A stretch of 64,000 nt of DNA. It comes from Lysobacter_K koreensis (GTDB taxonomy: Bacteria > Pseudomonadota > Gammaproteobacteria > Xanthomonadales > Xanthomonadaceae). Made by a program: the position numbers and the translations under genes. Numbering within the stretch: the first letter of the stretch is position 1; each line of letters begins with the position of its first letter. Location: the NCBI RefSeq assembly GCF_042677045.1, contig NZ_JBHTIH010000002.1, forward strand, positions 496,001-560,000, read 5' to 3'. Positions 55,204-61,941 of the stretch are shown here, one piece after another. Under the pieces are notes generated by a model, which ran no database searches, was not told the DNA's origin, and worked only from the letters and a program-made list of their open reading frames with translations.

Positions 55204-55228
55204 GTAGTCGCAAAAAAAACGCGACTAC
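55204..55228 (-). terminator. Hairpin with an oligo-T loop on the cmk stop codon
   Basis: GTAGTCGC (55204-55211) and GCGACTAC (55221-55228) pair perfectly. On the transcribed strand the loop is G followed by eight T residues. The hairpin overlaps the cmk stop codon (TAG, 55227-55225). The T run is in the loop rather than after the stem, so this is not a standard intrinsic terminator. Confidence 0.5.
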
Positions 55229-55896
55229 GGTTTCACGAGGGCCAACACGCGTTCGACGACCGTTTCGATCCCCTGGCCGGTGGTGTCGATGCGGACGGCG
55301 TCTTCGGCCGGCCGGAGCGGTGCCACCGCGCGCTGGGCGTCGCGGGCGTCACGGGCAAGAATCTCCCGCAGCAGACCACCTAATGTAACGGAAACCCCTT
55401 TGTCATTCAACTGCTTATAGCGTCTTTCGGCCCTTTCCTCGGCGCTGGCGGTGAGGAAGACCTTGATCGCCGCGTCGGGGAAGATCACGGTGCCCATGTC
55501 GCGGCCGTCGGCGACCAGGCCGGGCAGCTGGCGGAAGTCGCGCTGGCGGTCCTTCAAGGCGGCCCGCACCTCGGGAATCGCGGCAATGGCCGAGGCGGCC
55601 GCGCCGGCGGTCTCGGTGCGCAGCTCATCGGTGGCGTCAACCCCGTTCACGACCACCCGCAGCTCCCCACCGGGGTCGGCGCGGAAGCCGACCTGGGTAT
55701 CGAACGCGCAGCGAACCAGGGCGCCGTGGTCGTCCAGGTCAATGTCGGCCCAACCGGCCGCGACCCCGACGGCGCGGTACAGCGCGCCTGAATCCAGGTA
55801 ATGCCAACCCAGCCGTTGGGCGACGTGGCGGCTGATGGTGCCCTTGCCGGACCCGGAGGGCCCGTCGATCGTCAAAACCGGAATCGTCGTATTCAT
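55225..55896 (-). CDS. cmk: Cytidylate kinase
   Basis: Phosphorylates CMP and dCMP in nucleotide recycling. It is 223 residues. ATG 55896 gives MNTTIPVLTIDGPSGSGKGT, with the P-loop at about 11-19. The NMP-binding region has YLDSGALYRAVG near 35, and LVADGRDMGTVIFPDAAIKVFL near 125-146 (catalytic Arg and Asp) is the family core. The LID is AEERAERRYKQL near 150. The frame is open upstream of the ATG but not conserved. It is upstream of rpsA, the conserved order, and divergent from rpmJ. Confidence 0.97.
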   Translation of the reverse strand: MNTTIPVLTIDGPSGSGKGTISRHVAQRLGWHYLDSGALYRAVGVAAGWADIDLDDHGALVRCAFDTQVGFRADPGGELRVVVNGVDATDELRTETAGAAASAIAAIPEVRAALKDRQRDFRQLPGLVADGRDMGTVIFPDAAIKVFLTASAEERAERRYKQLNDKGVSVTLGGLLREILARDARDAQRAVAPLRPAEDAVRIDTTGQGIETVVERVLALVKP

Positions 55897-55993
55897 CAGG
55901 CCATTATTGCTTGCCGACCGGGATTGTCGACGCGGGCCGTGGCGGGCCGGATCCGGCCCGGAGCCCCGGAAGCGACTTCGATCGTGCAAGCAC

Positions 55994-56023
55994 TTGATCC
56001 AACGGGGAAAGAACGGCTAGAAT
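55994..56023 (+). promoter_or_regulatory. Sigma-70 promoter of rpmJ
   Basis: TTGATC (55994-55999) and TAGAAT (56018-56023) are separated by 18 bases, a good sigma-70 match. The predicted start, near 56030, leaves a leader of about 33 bases before the rpmJ ATG at 56063. It lies in the gap between the divergent cmk and rpmJ genes. Confidence 0.65.
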
Positions 56024-56062
56024 CGCTGGCTTGATTTCAATTCCCTGTTGCCGAGGTCTGTC

Positions 56063-56188
56063 ATGAAGGTCCTGTCCTCCCTGAAGTCGGCGAAGAACCG
56101 TCACCGCGACTGCAAAGTCGTCCGCCGTCGTGGCAAGGTCTTCGTGATTTGCAAGTCGAACCCGCGTTTCAAGGCGCGTCAGCGCTGA
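56063..56188 (+). CDS. rpmJ: 50S ribosomal protein L36 (type B)
   Basis: Smallest large-subunit protein, 41 residues, starting MKVLSSLKSAKNRHRDCKVV and ending in the basic SNPRFKARQR. It has only two cysteines (residues 17 and 30) and lacks the CxxC...CxxxxH zinc ribbon of type A L36, so it is the zinc-independent form (YkgO type). Xanthomonads commonly use this form as their ordinary L36, with an isolated gene like this one. Its last codons are duplicated 34 bases downstream. A strong terminator follows at 56278. Confidence 0.95.
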   Translation: MKVLSSLKSAKNRHRDCKVVRRRGKVFVICKSNPRFKARQR

Positions 56189-56222
56189 AGAATTGAGCAT
56201 GTTCAAGGCGCGTCAGCGCTAA
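56168..56222 (+). repeat. Direct repeat of the rpmJ 3' end
   Basis: TTCAAGGCGCGTCAGCGCT occurs at 56168-56186, encoding the end of L36, and again exactly at 56202-56220. The second copy is preceded by AATTGAGCATG, so ATG 56199 opens a seven-codon frame MFKARQR with stop TAA at 56220-56222. The 19-base identity with no change points to a recent duplication or to selection on the nucleotide sequence. Confidence 0.85.
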
Positions 56223-56277
56223 GAACGGGGCTGGTTCCGCGACCGATCCAATCGGACAGGAACCCGCAGCACGACCC

Positions 56278-56301
56278 GAAAGCCGCCGCAAGGCGGCTTT
56301 C
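56278..56301 (+). terminator. Rho-independent terminator after rpmJ
   Basis: GAAAGCCGCC (56278-56287) and GGCGGCTTTC (56292-56301) form a perfect 10-bp stem around GCAA, followed by T-rich TGCGTTG. It lies 90 bases after the rpmJ stop. The remaining bases to 56430 hold no gene I can recognise. Confidence 0.85.
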
Positions 56302-56430
56302 TGCGTTGCCGGCCAGCCACCGCCGGGCCTCCGCAGTGCGCTCTGCATCACGCTGTGCGCCGCCAGGCGCGTGCCGTTGCAACAGGCGTTGTGCGTACAA
56401 TCGGCCATCACCAAGGGAGGGGGTTTTGCC

Positions 56431-56757
56431 ATGAAATTCCGCACCGCCGTTTTGCTGTCTGCCCTGCTGGCGGTCTCCGCCGCCGCGTCGGCCGAAACGC
56501 TGCTAATCGAACGCGTCCAGGAAGAAAACAAGGCGTCCTTGCCGACCCGCGGCCTCAGCATGGCGCAGGTCGAAGCCAGGTACGGCGCCCCGACCCAGCG
56601 CCTGGATCCGCGCGGCGGCCAGAAGCGCCAGTGGCCCACCATCAACCGCTGGTCCTATCCCGACTTCACCGTGTACTTCGAGAAGAACAAGGTGATCGAC
56701 GTGGTGGCCAACAAGGCCAGCGCCGAAGAGATCGGGCCGAAGCCGCCCATCCGCTAA
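56431..56757 (+). CDS. Small exported protein with BamE/SmpA-like fold pattern
   Basis: Predicted periplasmic protein of 108 residues with no assigned function. A cleavable signal peptide occupies about 1-21 (MKFRTAVLLSALLAVSAAASA). The mature part resembles BamE in layout: LSMAQVEARYGAPTQRLDP parallels the GMSKQQV..LLGTP helix-turn of BamE, followed by RWSYPDFTVYFEKNKVIDVV, a strand pair like the BamE WDY...LWFEGDAL. There is no lipobox. ATG 56431 has a GGGAGGGGG-type ribosome site. It ends 12 bases before aguA, so it may share its transcript. The fold suggestion is inference. Confidence 0.75.
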   Translation: MKFRTAVLLSALLAVSAAASAETLLIERVQEENKASLPTRGLSMAQVEARYGAPTQRLDPRGGQKRQWPTINRWSYPDFTVYFEKNKVIDVVANKASAEEIGPKPPIR

Positions 56758-56769
56758 GTTCGCCAGACG

Positions 56770-57816
56770 ATGACCGAAACCGCATTGCGCCTCCCCGCGG
56801 AGTGGGAACCCCAGTCCGCGGTCCTGATCGCGTGGCCGCACGCCGACACCGATTGGGCCGACCGCCTGGGCGAAGTCGAGGAAACTTACATCGCCCTGGC
56901 CGCCGCGATCACGCGCTTCCAGCCGTTGATCGTGTGCGTGGCCGACGACGACGTGCAGGCCTATGCGCGCGCGCGGCTGTCGTCGGCGCGGGTCGACATG
57001 GAGCGCGTGCGCTTCGTCGAGATCGCCTACGACGACACCTGGCTGCGCGATTCCGGCCCGATCACCCTGCGCGGCCGCGACGGTTTCACGCTGCTGGATT
57101 TTCGCTTCACCGGCTGGGGCGGAAAGTTCGATGCGAGCCGCGACGACCTGCTGGTCGAGGGCCTGCACCAGGCCGGAATCTTTTTCAACAGTACGCGCCA
57201 AGCCATTGATCTCGCTCTTGAAGGCGGCGCGATCGACACCGACGGCGCCGGCACTCTGCTCAGTACCTGGCAATGCCTGCACGAGCGCCACCCGCAGGCG
57301 TCACGCGAGGAGCTCAGCGCGAAGCTCGCGCAGTGGCTGCACCAGGACCGGGTGCTGTGGCTCGACCACGGCTATCTCGAGGGCGACGACACCGACGCGC
57401 ACATCGACACGCTCGCGCGCTTCGCCGCGCCCGACGCGATCGTGTTCCAGGGCTGCGATGACCCGACGGACTCCCACTACGCCGAATTGCAGGCGATGGC
57501 GGCCGAACTGGCCGCGCTGCGCACCCGCGACGGCCAGCCGTACCGGTTGTTCCCGCTGCCCTGGGCCGAGCCGATCATCGATGGCGGAGCCAGTGACGGC
57601 CGGCGACTGGCTGCCAGTTACGCGAACTTCCTGATCGTCAACGGCGCGGTGTTGATGCCGGTGTACGGCGATCCCGCCGATGCGCGCGCGCAGGCGGTGA
57701 TGGCGCAGGCGTTCCCGCAGCACGAGATCGTGCCGGTACCGTGCCGCCCGCTGATCTGGCAGAACGGCAGCCTGCACTGCATCACGATGCAGCTTCCCGC
57801 AGGCGTTGCTGCGTAG
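56770..57816 (+). CDS. aguA: Agmatine deiminase (agmatine iminohydrolase)
   Basis: Converts agmatine to N-carbamoylputrescine, the first step of the agmatine-to-putrescine route. It is 348 residues and of the peptidyl-arginine-deiminase fold. Conserved elements are PAEWEPQSAVLIAWPHADTD near 8, DDTWLRDSGPI near 95, FRFTGWGGKFDASRDD near 112, LEGGAIDTDGAGTLL near 155 and WLDHGYLEGDDTDAHIDTLA near 197. The catalytic Cys is in NGSLHCITMQLP near 337. The product is used by the AguB-type amidase encoded 130 bases downstream on the same strand. Confidence 0.96.
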   Translation: MTETALRLPAEWEPQSAVLIAWPHADTDWADRLGEVEETYIALAAAITRFQPLIVCVADDDVQAYARARLSSARVDMERVRFVEIAYDDTWLRDSGPITLRGRDGFTLLDFRFTGWGGKFDASRDDLLVEGLHQAGIFFNSTRQAIDLALEGGAIDTDGAGTLLSTWQCLHERHPQASREELSAKLAQWLHQDRVLWLDHGYLEGDDTDAHIDTLARFAAPDAIVFQGCDDPTDSHYAELQAMAAELAALRTRDGQPYRLFPLPWAEPIIDGGASDGRRLAASYANFLIVNGAVLMPVYGDPADARAQAVMAQAFPQHEIVPVPCRPLIWQNGSLHCITMQLPAGVAA

Positions 57817-57846
57817 CCGCCGGAGCTCACCGACAAGCGGTATCCC

Positions 57847-57920
57847 GGCGGGCCTTGACCCGCCCTCACACGCTCCAGTTGCATCCTCTGCGCTGAGCGG
57901 CGGGTCGAAGCCCGCCCTAC
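57847..57920. repeat. Two REP-like palindromes between aguA and aguB
   Basis: Two units in the same orientation. Unit one is GGCGGG (57847-57852), CCTTGA, CCCGCC. Unit two is GGCGGG (57899-57904), TCGAAG, CCCGCC and CTAC (57917-57920). They belong to the family seen at 2.9, 24.3 and 28.3 kb, with diverged loops. They lie inside what is probably one operon, so they may modulate transcript stability. Confidence 0.8.
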
Positions 57921-57945
57921 CCCGGACGTAGCCACGGACACGCCC

Positions 57946-58845
57946 ATGAAGAAGAACACCCTCCCCGTCGCGCTGGTCCAGGAGCGCGCCATCGTCGACC
58001 AGGGCGCCGGCAACGCCGACGCCAACCTGACGGTGATCGAGCAGCGCGTCGCCGAAGCCGCGAAGCAGGGCGCCAAACTGGTGCTGCTGCAGGAACTGCA
58101 CAACGGCGCGTACTTCTGCCAGCACGAGTCGGTCGACGAGTTCGACCTCGCCGAGCCGATCCCCGGCCCCAGCACGCAACGCTTGGCAACGCTGGCCAAG
58201 CAGCACGGCGTGGTGCTGGTCAGCTCGCTGTTCGAGCGCCGCGCCCCCGGCCTGTACCACAACACCGCGGTGGTCTTCGACGCCGACGGCAGCACCGCCG
58301 GCAAGTACCGCAAGATGCACATCCCCGACGACCCGGGCTTCTACGAAAAGTTCTATTTCACTCCCGGCGACCTGGGCTTTGAGCCGATCGACACCTCGGT
58401 CGGCCGCCTCGGCGTGCTGGTGTGCTGGGACCAGTGGTATCCGGAAGGCGCGCGGATGATGGCGCTGGCCGGCGCCGAGATCCTGCTGTACCCGACCGCG
58501 ATCGGCTGGGACCCGGACGACGACCAGGCCGAGAAGACCCGCCAGCGTGACGCGTGGGTTCTCAGCCACCGCGGCCATGCCGTGGCCAATGGCCTGCCGG
58601 TGCTGAGCTGCAACCGGGTTGGCCACGAGCAGTCGCCGTTGAATGCGTCGGGCATCGACTTCTGGGGCAACAGCCACGTGCTCGGCCCGCAGGGCGAGTT
58701 TCTCGCCGAAGCCGGGCGCCAACCGGAACTGCTGATGGCCGAGGTCGACCTCGGCCGCAGCGAGCACGTGCGCCGAATCTGGCCCTTCCTGCGCGACCGC
58801 CGCATCGACGCCTACGGCGACCTGCTCAAGCGCTACCGCGACTGA
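57946..58845 (+). CDS. aguB: N-carbamoylputrescine amidase
   Basis: Nitrilase-family enzyme that hydrolyses N-carbamoylputrescine to putrescine, carbon dioxide and ammonia. It is 299 residues. The Glu-Lys-Cys triad is visible: Glu in LVLLQELHNGAYFC near 47, Lys in KYRKMHIPDDPGFYEKFYF near 125 and Cys in GVLVCWDQWYPEGARMM near 160. WDPDDDQAEKTRQRDAW near 185 is typical of this subfamily. It works with aguA, 130 bases upstream. The pair implies putrescine synthesis from arginine through agmatine rather than through ornithine. Confidence 0.96.
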   Translation: MKKNTLPVALVQERAIVDQGAGNADANLTVIEQRVAEAAKQGAKLVLLQELHNGAYFCQHESVDEFDLAEPIPGPSTQRLATLAKQHGVVLVSSLFERRAPGLYHNTAVVFDADGSTAGKYRKMHIPDDPGFYEKFYFTPGDLGFEPIDTSVGRLGVLVCWDQWYPEGARMMALAGAEILLYPTAIGWDPDDDQAEKTRQRDAWVLSHRGHAVANGLPVLSCNRVGHEQSPLNASGIDFWGNSHVLGPQGEFLAEAGRQPELLMAEVDLGRSEHVRRIWPFLRDRRIDAYGDLLKRYRD

Positions 58846-58888
58846 TTGGGGCGTTTCTAGGTCCAACCGACGAGCGGCCACAATAAAA

Positions 58889-58904
58889 CGAACGATCGTG
58901 CTAA
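58889..58904. promoter_or_regulatory. Putative operator, copy 1, upstream of tetR
   Basis: CGAACGATCGTGCTAA lies 11-26 bases before the tetR ATG at 58915. It contains the perfect palindrome ACGATCGT. The same 16 bases occur in inverted orientation at 59580-59595, next to the following gene. The position overlaps where RNA polymerase would bind or start. Confidence 0.65.
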
Positions 58905-58914
58905 CTTGCGCGCC

Positions 58915-59529
58915 ATGAACGCATTGACCGCCACCGCCAAAGGCGCCGCCACCCGCGAGGCGATCATCGACCGGGCCCACGAGATCGCGCGCTTCTGCGG
59001 CGTCGAGGGCTTGTCGATCGGGCCGCTGGCGCAGGCCGTCGGCATGTCCAAGAGCGGCGTCTTCGCCCACTTCGGGTCCCGCGAGGAACTGCAGCTGGCG
59101 GTGATCGAGTCGGCTGCCACCCGTTTCGGAAATGCCGTGCTGATTCCTGCGTTGTCGCAGCCGCGCGGTCTGCCGCGCCTGCGCGCGATCATGGACAACT
59201 GGTTCGAGTGGATCCGCGGTAATGCCGGCGGCTGCGTGCTGATGGGCTCGGTCACCGAGTACGACGACCGCCCCGGACCCTTGCGCGACCAGGTCGTGCG
59301 CAACGAGCAGCGCTGGCGCGAAGCGCTGGGCCGGTCGATCCAGCAGGCGATCGAGGCCGGCCACCTGCGCGACGGCGACGCCGAGCAGTACACCTTCGAG
59401 CTCTATGCCTTCCCCCTCACCGTCCACCACGAGTCGGGCCTGTTCGGCTACGAATCCGCGCGCCGCCGCGGCGAGGCGGCGGTTGAGCGCTGGTTGATCG
59501 CGCACTCGCCCGACGTCGGCGCGCACTAG
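58915..59529 (+). CDS. TetR-family transcriptional regulator
   Basis: Repressor of 204 residues, probably controlling itself and the hydrolase gene 28 bases downstream. ATG 58915 gives MNALTATAKGAATREAIIDR. The TetR DNA-binding domain is about 15-62, with GLSIGPLAQAVGMSKSGVFA and HFGSREELQLAVIE, close to the family consensus. The C-terminal effector domain (about 90-200) contains GGCVLMGSVTEYDDRPGPLR and LYAFPLTVHHESGLFGYESA; this C-terminal type is common in TetR proteins next to alpha/beta hydrolases. An identical 16-base site lies upstream of this gene and at the start of the hydrolase gene. Confidence 0.92.
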   Translation: MNALTATAKGAATREAIIDRAHEIARFCGVEGLSIGPLAQAVGMSKSGVFAHFGSREELQLAVIESAATRFGNAVLIPALSQPRGLPRLRAIMDNWFEWIRGNAGGCVLMGSVTEYDDRPGPLRDQVVRNEQRWREALGRSIQQAIEAGHLRDGDAEQYTFELYAFPLTVHHESGLFGYESARRRGEAAVERWLIAHSPDVGAH

Positions 59530-59557
59530 CCCCCCATCCTTCCCACGAGGTGTCGCC

Positions 59558-60484
59558 ATGAACACAACCGCATCCTCAATTAGCACGATCGTTCGAAACC
59601 TGATTCCCCTGTACCTGCTGCGACTGGAGTTCCTGCTGGGGGGGCGGATCGCGCCGCGCACCATCGCCCGCAAGGCGGCGCGGTTGTTCAGCACGCCGTT
59701 CGACTCGTCGCGCGCGCGGGCGCTCGCGGCGCCCACGCTTGGCGCGACGGAAACCGAGCTCGATATCGACGGCGCGAACATCCACGTCTACGTGTGGGGT
59801 GATCCGGCGACCCAGCCCTACGTGCTGTTCGCGCACGGCTGGTCCAGCCACGGCACGCGGGTGGCCTCGTGGCTGACCCCGCTACGGAACGCCGGTTACG
59901 CAGTTGTCGCGTTCGACCAGGCCGCGCACGGGCGCAGCGGCGGTACCCACACCACCCTGCCCGACTTCACCTGCCACCTGATGGCCGTGGCGCGTCATTT
60001 CGGCCCGGCGGCGGCGGTGATCGGGCACTCGCTCGGCGGCGCGGCCGCCGCGCTGGCGCTGGCGCGCGGGCTGGTGGCGCAGCGCGCGGTGCTGATCGCC
60101 CCCGCCGCGGATCCGCTGGCGGCGGTCGAACGTTTCTCGCGCTTCGTCTGGCTGGCAGGCTACATGGGGCGGCGCATGTTCGCGCGCTTCGAACGCGCAC
60201 TGCGCGTCGACGCCGACGAACTGCAGGCGCACCACAATGCGCCGCTGATCGGCCGCCCCGCGCTGATCGTGCACGACGTCGAGGACCGTGAGGTGCCGTG
60301 GTCGGAAGGCGAGCGTTACGCGCGCTACTGGCACGACTCGCGCCTGCTCAGCACGCGGGGCCTGGGTCACAACCGCATTGCCGACGACCAGCAGGTGATT
60401 GCCGCGGCGCTGCGCTTCCTGCACGGCGAACCCGTCGGCGAACGCGTCGTGTCCTCGCCGAACCTGCCGTTCGGGTTGGCCTGA
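59558..60484 (+). CDS. Alpha/beta hydrolase under TetR control
   Basis: Serine hydrolase of unknown substrate, 308 residues. The N-terminal region (about 10-30, RNLIPLYLLRLEFLLGGRIA) is hydrophobic and basic and might associate with the membrane. The oxyanion region is LFAHGWSSHGT near 89, the nucleophile Ser in VIGHSLGGAAAALAL near 155, Asp in IVHDVEDREVPWSEG near 237 and His in GLGHNRIADD near 270, so the triad is complete. A putative operator lies within its first 13 codons, so either the operator is intragenic or translation starts later. It follows tetR by 28 bases. Confidence 0.9.
   Translation: MNTTASSISTIVRNLIPLYLLRLEFLLGGRIAPRTIARKAARLFSTPFDSSRARALAAPTLGATETELDIDGANIHVYVWGDPATQPYVLFAHGWSSHGTRVASWLTPLRNAGYAVVAFDQAAHGRSGGTHTTLPDFTCHLMAVARHFGPAAAVIGHSLGGAAAALALARGLVAQRAVLIAPAADPLAAVERFSRFVWLAGYMGRRMFARFERALRVDADELQAHHNAPLIGRPALIVHDVEDREVPWSEGERYARYWHDSRLLSTRGLGHNRIADDQQVIAAALRFLHGEPVGERVVSSPNLPFGLA
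59580..59595. promoter_or_regulatory. Putative operator, copy 2, at the start of the hydrolase gene
   Basis: TTAGCACGATCGTTCG is the exact reverse complement of copy 1 at 58889-58904. It lies 22-37 bases after the hydrolase ATG at 59558. A bound repressor here would block elongation from the tetR promoter or form a loop with copy 1, about 690 bases away. Confidence 0.6.
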
Positions 60485-60627
60485 CGGCGAGGCCCGGGCC
60501 GCGACCGGATTCCACGCGAGGCGGCTGCGCGGCTGAACGGCGAGGTTTTGCCGGCACCGAGGGAGCGACTATCCTGCACGGCCGTCGCGGCATGGCCGCA
60601 GGCGACCCGCAGCCCAAGATCGCCTTG

Positions 60628-61860
60628 ATGACCCTTGAACCCGCAAGTCCTGCACTCCCCACCCCCGGTCCGCTGGCCGGCCAACCGCATCAGATCGTCG
60701 AACGCGACGGCGTGCGCTACACCCTGCTCGGCACCGCGCACGTTTCCCAAGCCAGCGTCGATGCGGTGCGCGATGCGATCGGCAGCGGCGCCTATGACGC
60801 GGTGGCGGTCGAACTCGACCCGCAGCGTTTGCAGGCGCTCACCGATCCCGACGCGTTGGCCAAGCTCGACCTGATCCATGTGATCCGCACCGGCAAGACG
60901 GCGTTGTTCGCCGCGAACCTGGCGCTGGCCGCGTACCAGCGCCGGCTGGCCGAACAACTGGGCATCGAACCGGGCGCCGAACTCAAGCGCGCGGTACTGG
61001 AAGCGCGCCAGCGCGACCTGCCGGTGCACCTGATCGATCGCGAGGTCGGCCTGACGTTCAAGCGCGCGTCCTTGAAGCTGGGCTGGTGGGGCCGCGCCAA
61101 GCTCGGTGCCGGGCTGATGGCGGCGCTGTTCGCCGACGAGGAAGTCGGCGCCGAGGAGATCGAGAAGCTCAAGCAGGGCGACATGCTCGAGTCGAGCTTT
61201 GGGGAATTTGCCAGCAACAGCCCGGCGCTGTACGAAAGCGTGATCGCCGAGCGCGATCGCTACATGGCGGCACGGCTGCGCGCGGACGCGGGCAACGGTG
61301 ACGCGCGCGAGGTGCTGGCGGTGGTCGGCGCCGGCCATCTACAGGGGTTGGCGCGGCACCTGCGCGACGAGCAGCGCGCACCCGAAGCGATCCGCGAGGA
61401 ACTCGAATCCCTGCCCAAGAAGAGCGACGTGCCGTGGTTCACGATCGTGCTGGCGACGTTCGTGCTCGGCGGCTTCGCCTGGGGCTTCTGGCGCGGCGGG
61501 ATCGACGTCGGCTCGGACCTGCTGCTGCAGTGGGTGCTGGCGACCGGCGTGCTCGGCGCGATCGGCTGCGCGATTGCCGGCGGCCATCCGCTCAGCATCC
61601 TGGTGGCGTTCCTAGCCTCGCCGATCACGCCGCTGCACCCGGCGCTGGCCTCGGGCACGTTGAGCGCGTTGACCGAAGCGTGGCTGCGCAAGCCGACCTA
61701 CGCCGACTTCATGGCGCTGCGCGACGACGTGCAGACGCTGCGTGGCTGGTGGCGCAACCGCGTCGCGCGGGTGCTGCTGAACTTCTTCCTGACCAGCCTG
61801 GGCACGGCGATTGGCGTCTGGACTGGCGGATTGCGGATGCTGGGCAAGCTCGTCGGCTGA
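60628..61860 (+). CDS. TraB/PrgY-family membrane protein
   Basis: Membrane protein of the TraB family, named for an enterococcal pheromone-shutdown protein; the bacterial role is unknown. It is 410 residues. The family's N-terminal motif YTLLGTAHVSQASVDAV (GTxH near 33) is present, with VAVELDPQRLQAL near 57 and VVGAGHLQGLARHL near 237. This putative protease-like (EreA/TIKI) domain is followed by several helices from about 270 on: FTIVLATFVLGGFAWGFW, LLLQWVLATGVLGAIGCAIA, LSILVAFLASPITPLHP and a last one near 385. ATG 60628 was used; ATG 60592 would add 12 residues. It ends before a strong bidirectional terminator. Confidence 0.9.
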   Translation: MTLEPASPALPTPGPLAGQPHQIVERDGVRYTLLGTAHVSQASVDAVRDAIGSGAYDAVAVELDPQRLQALTDPDALAKLDLIHVIRTGKTALFAANLALAAYQRRLAEQLGIEPGAELKRAVLEARQRDLPVHLIDREVGLTFKRASLKLGWWGRAKLGAGLMAALFADEEVGAEEIEKLKQGDMLESSFGEFASNSPALYESVIAERDRYMAARLRADAGNGDAREVLAVVGAGHLQGLARHLRDEQRAPEAIREELESLPKKSDVPWFTIVLATFVLGGFAWGFWRGGIDVGSDLLLQWVLATGVLGAIGCAIAGGHPLSILVAFLASPITPLHPALASGTLSALTEAWLRKPTYADFMALRDDVQTLRGWWRNRVARVLLNFFLTSLGTAIGVWTGGLRMLGKLVG

Positions 61861-61885
61861 GCCGTCCCCGAACCCGTCGCGCAAA

Positions 61886-61917
61886 CAAAACGGGAAGGCA
61901 ATAGCCTTCCCGTTTTG
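61886..61917. terminator. Bidirectional intrinsic terminator
   Basis: A perfect 14-bp stem: CAAAACGGGAAGGC (61886-61899) and GCCTTCCCGTTTTG (61904-61917) around AATA. The stem ends give T tracts on both strands. It separates the convergent traB-like and RND genes. Confidence 0.92.
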
Positions 61918-61941
61918 CTTTCTTCCAATCGCCTGCACCCT

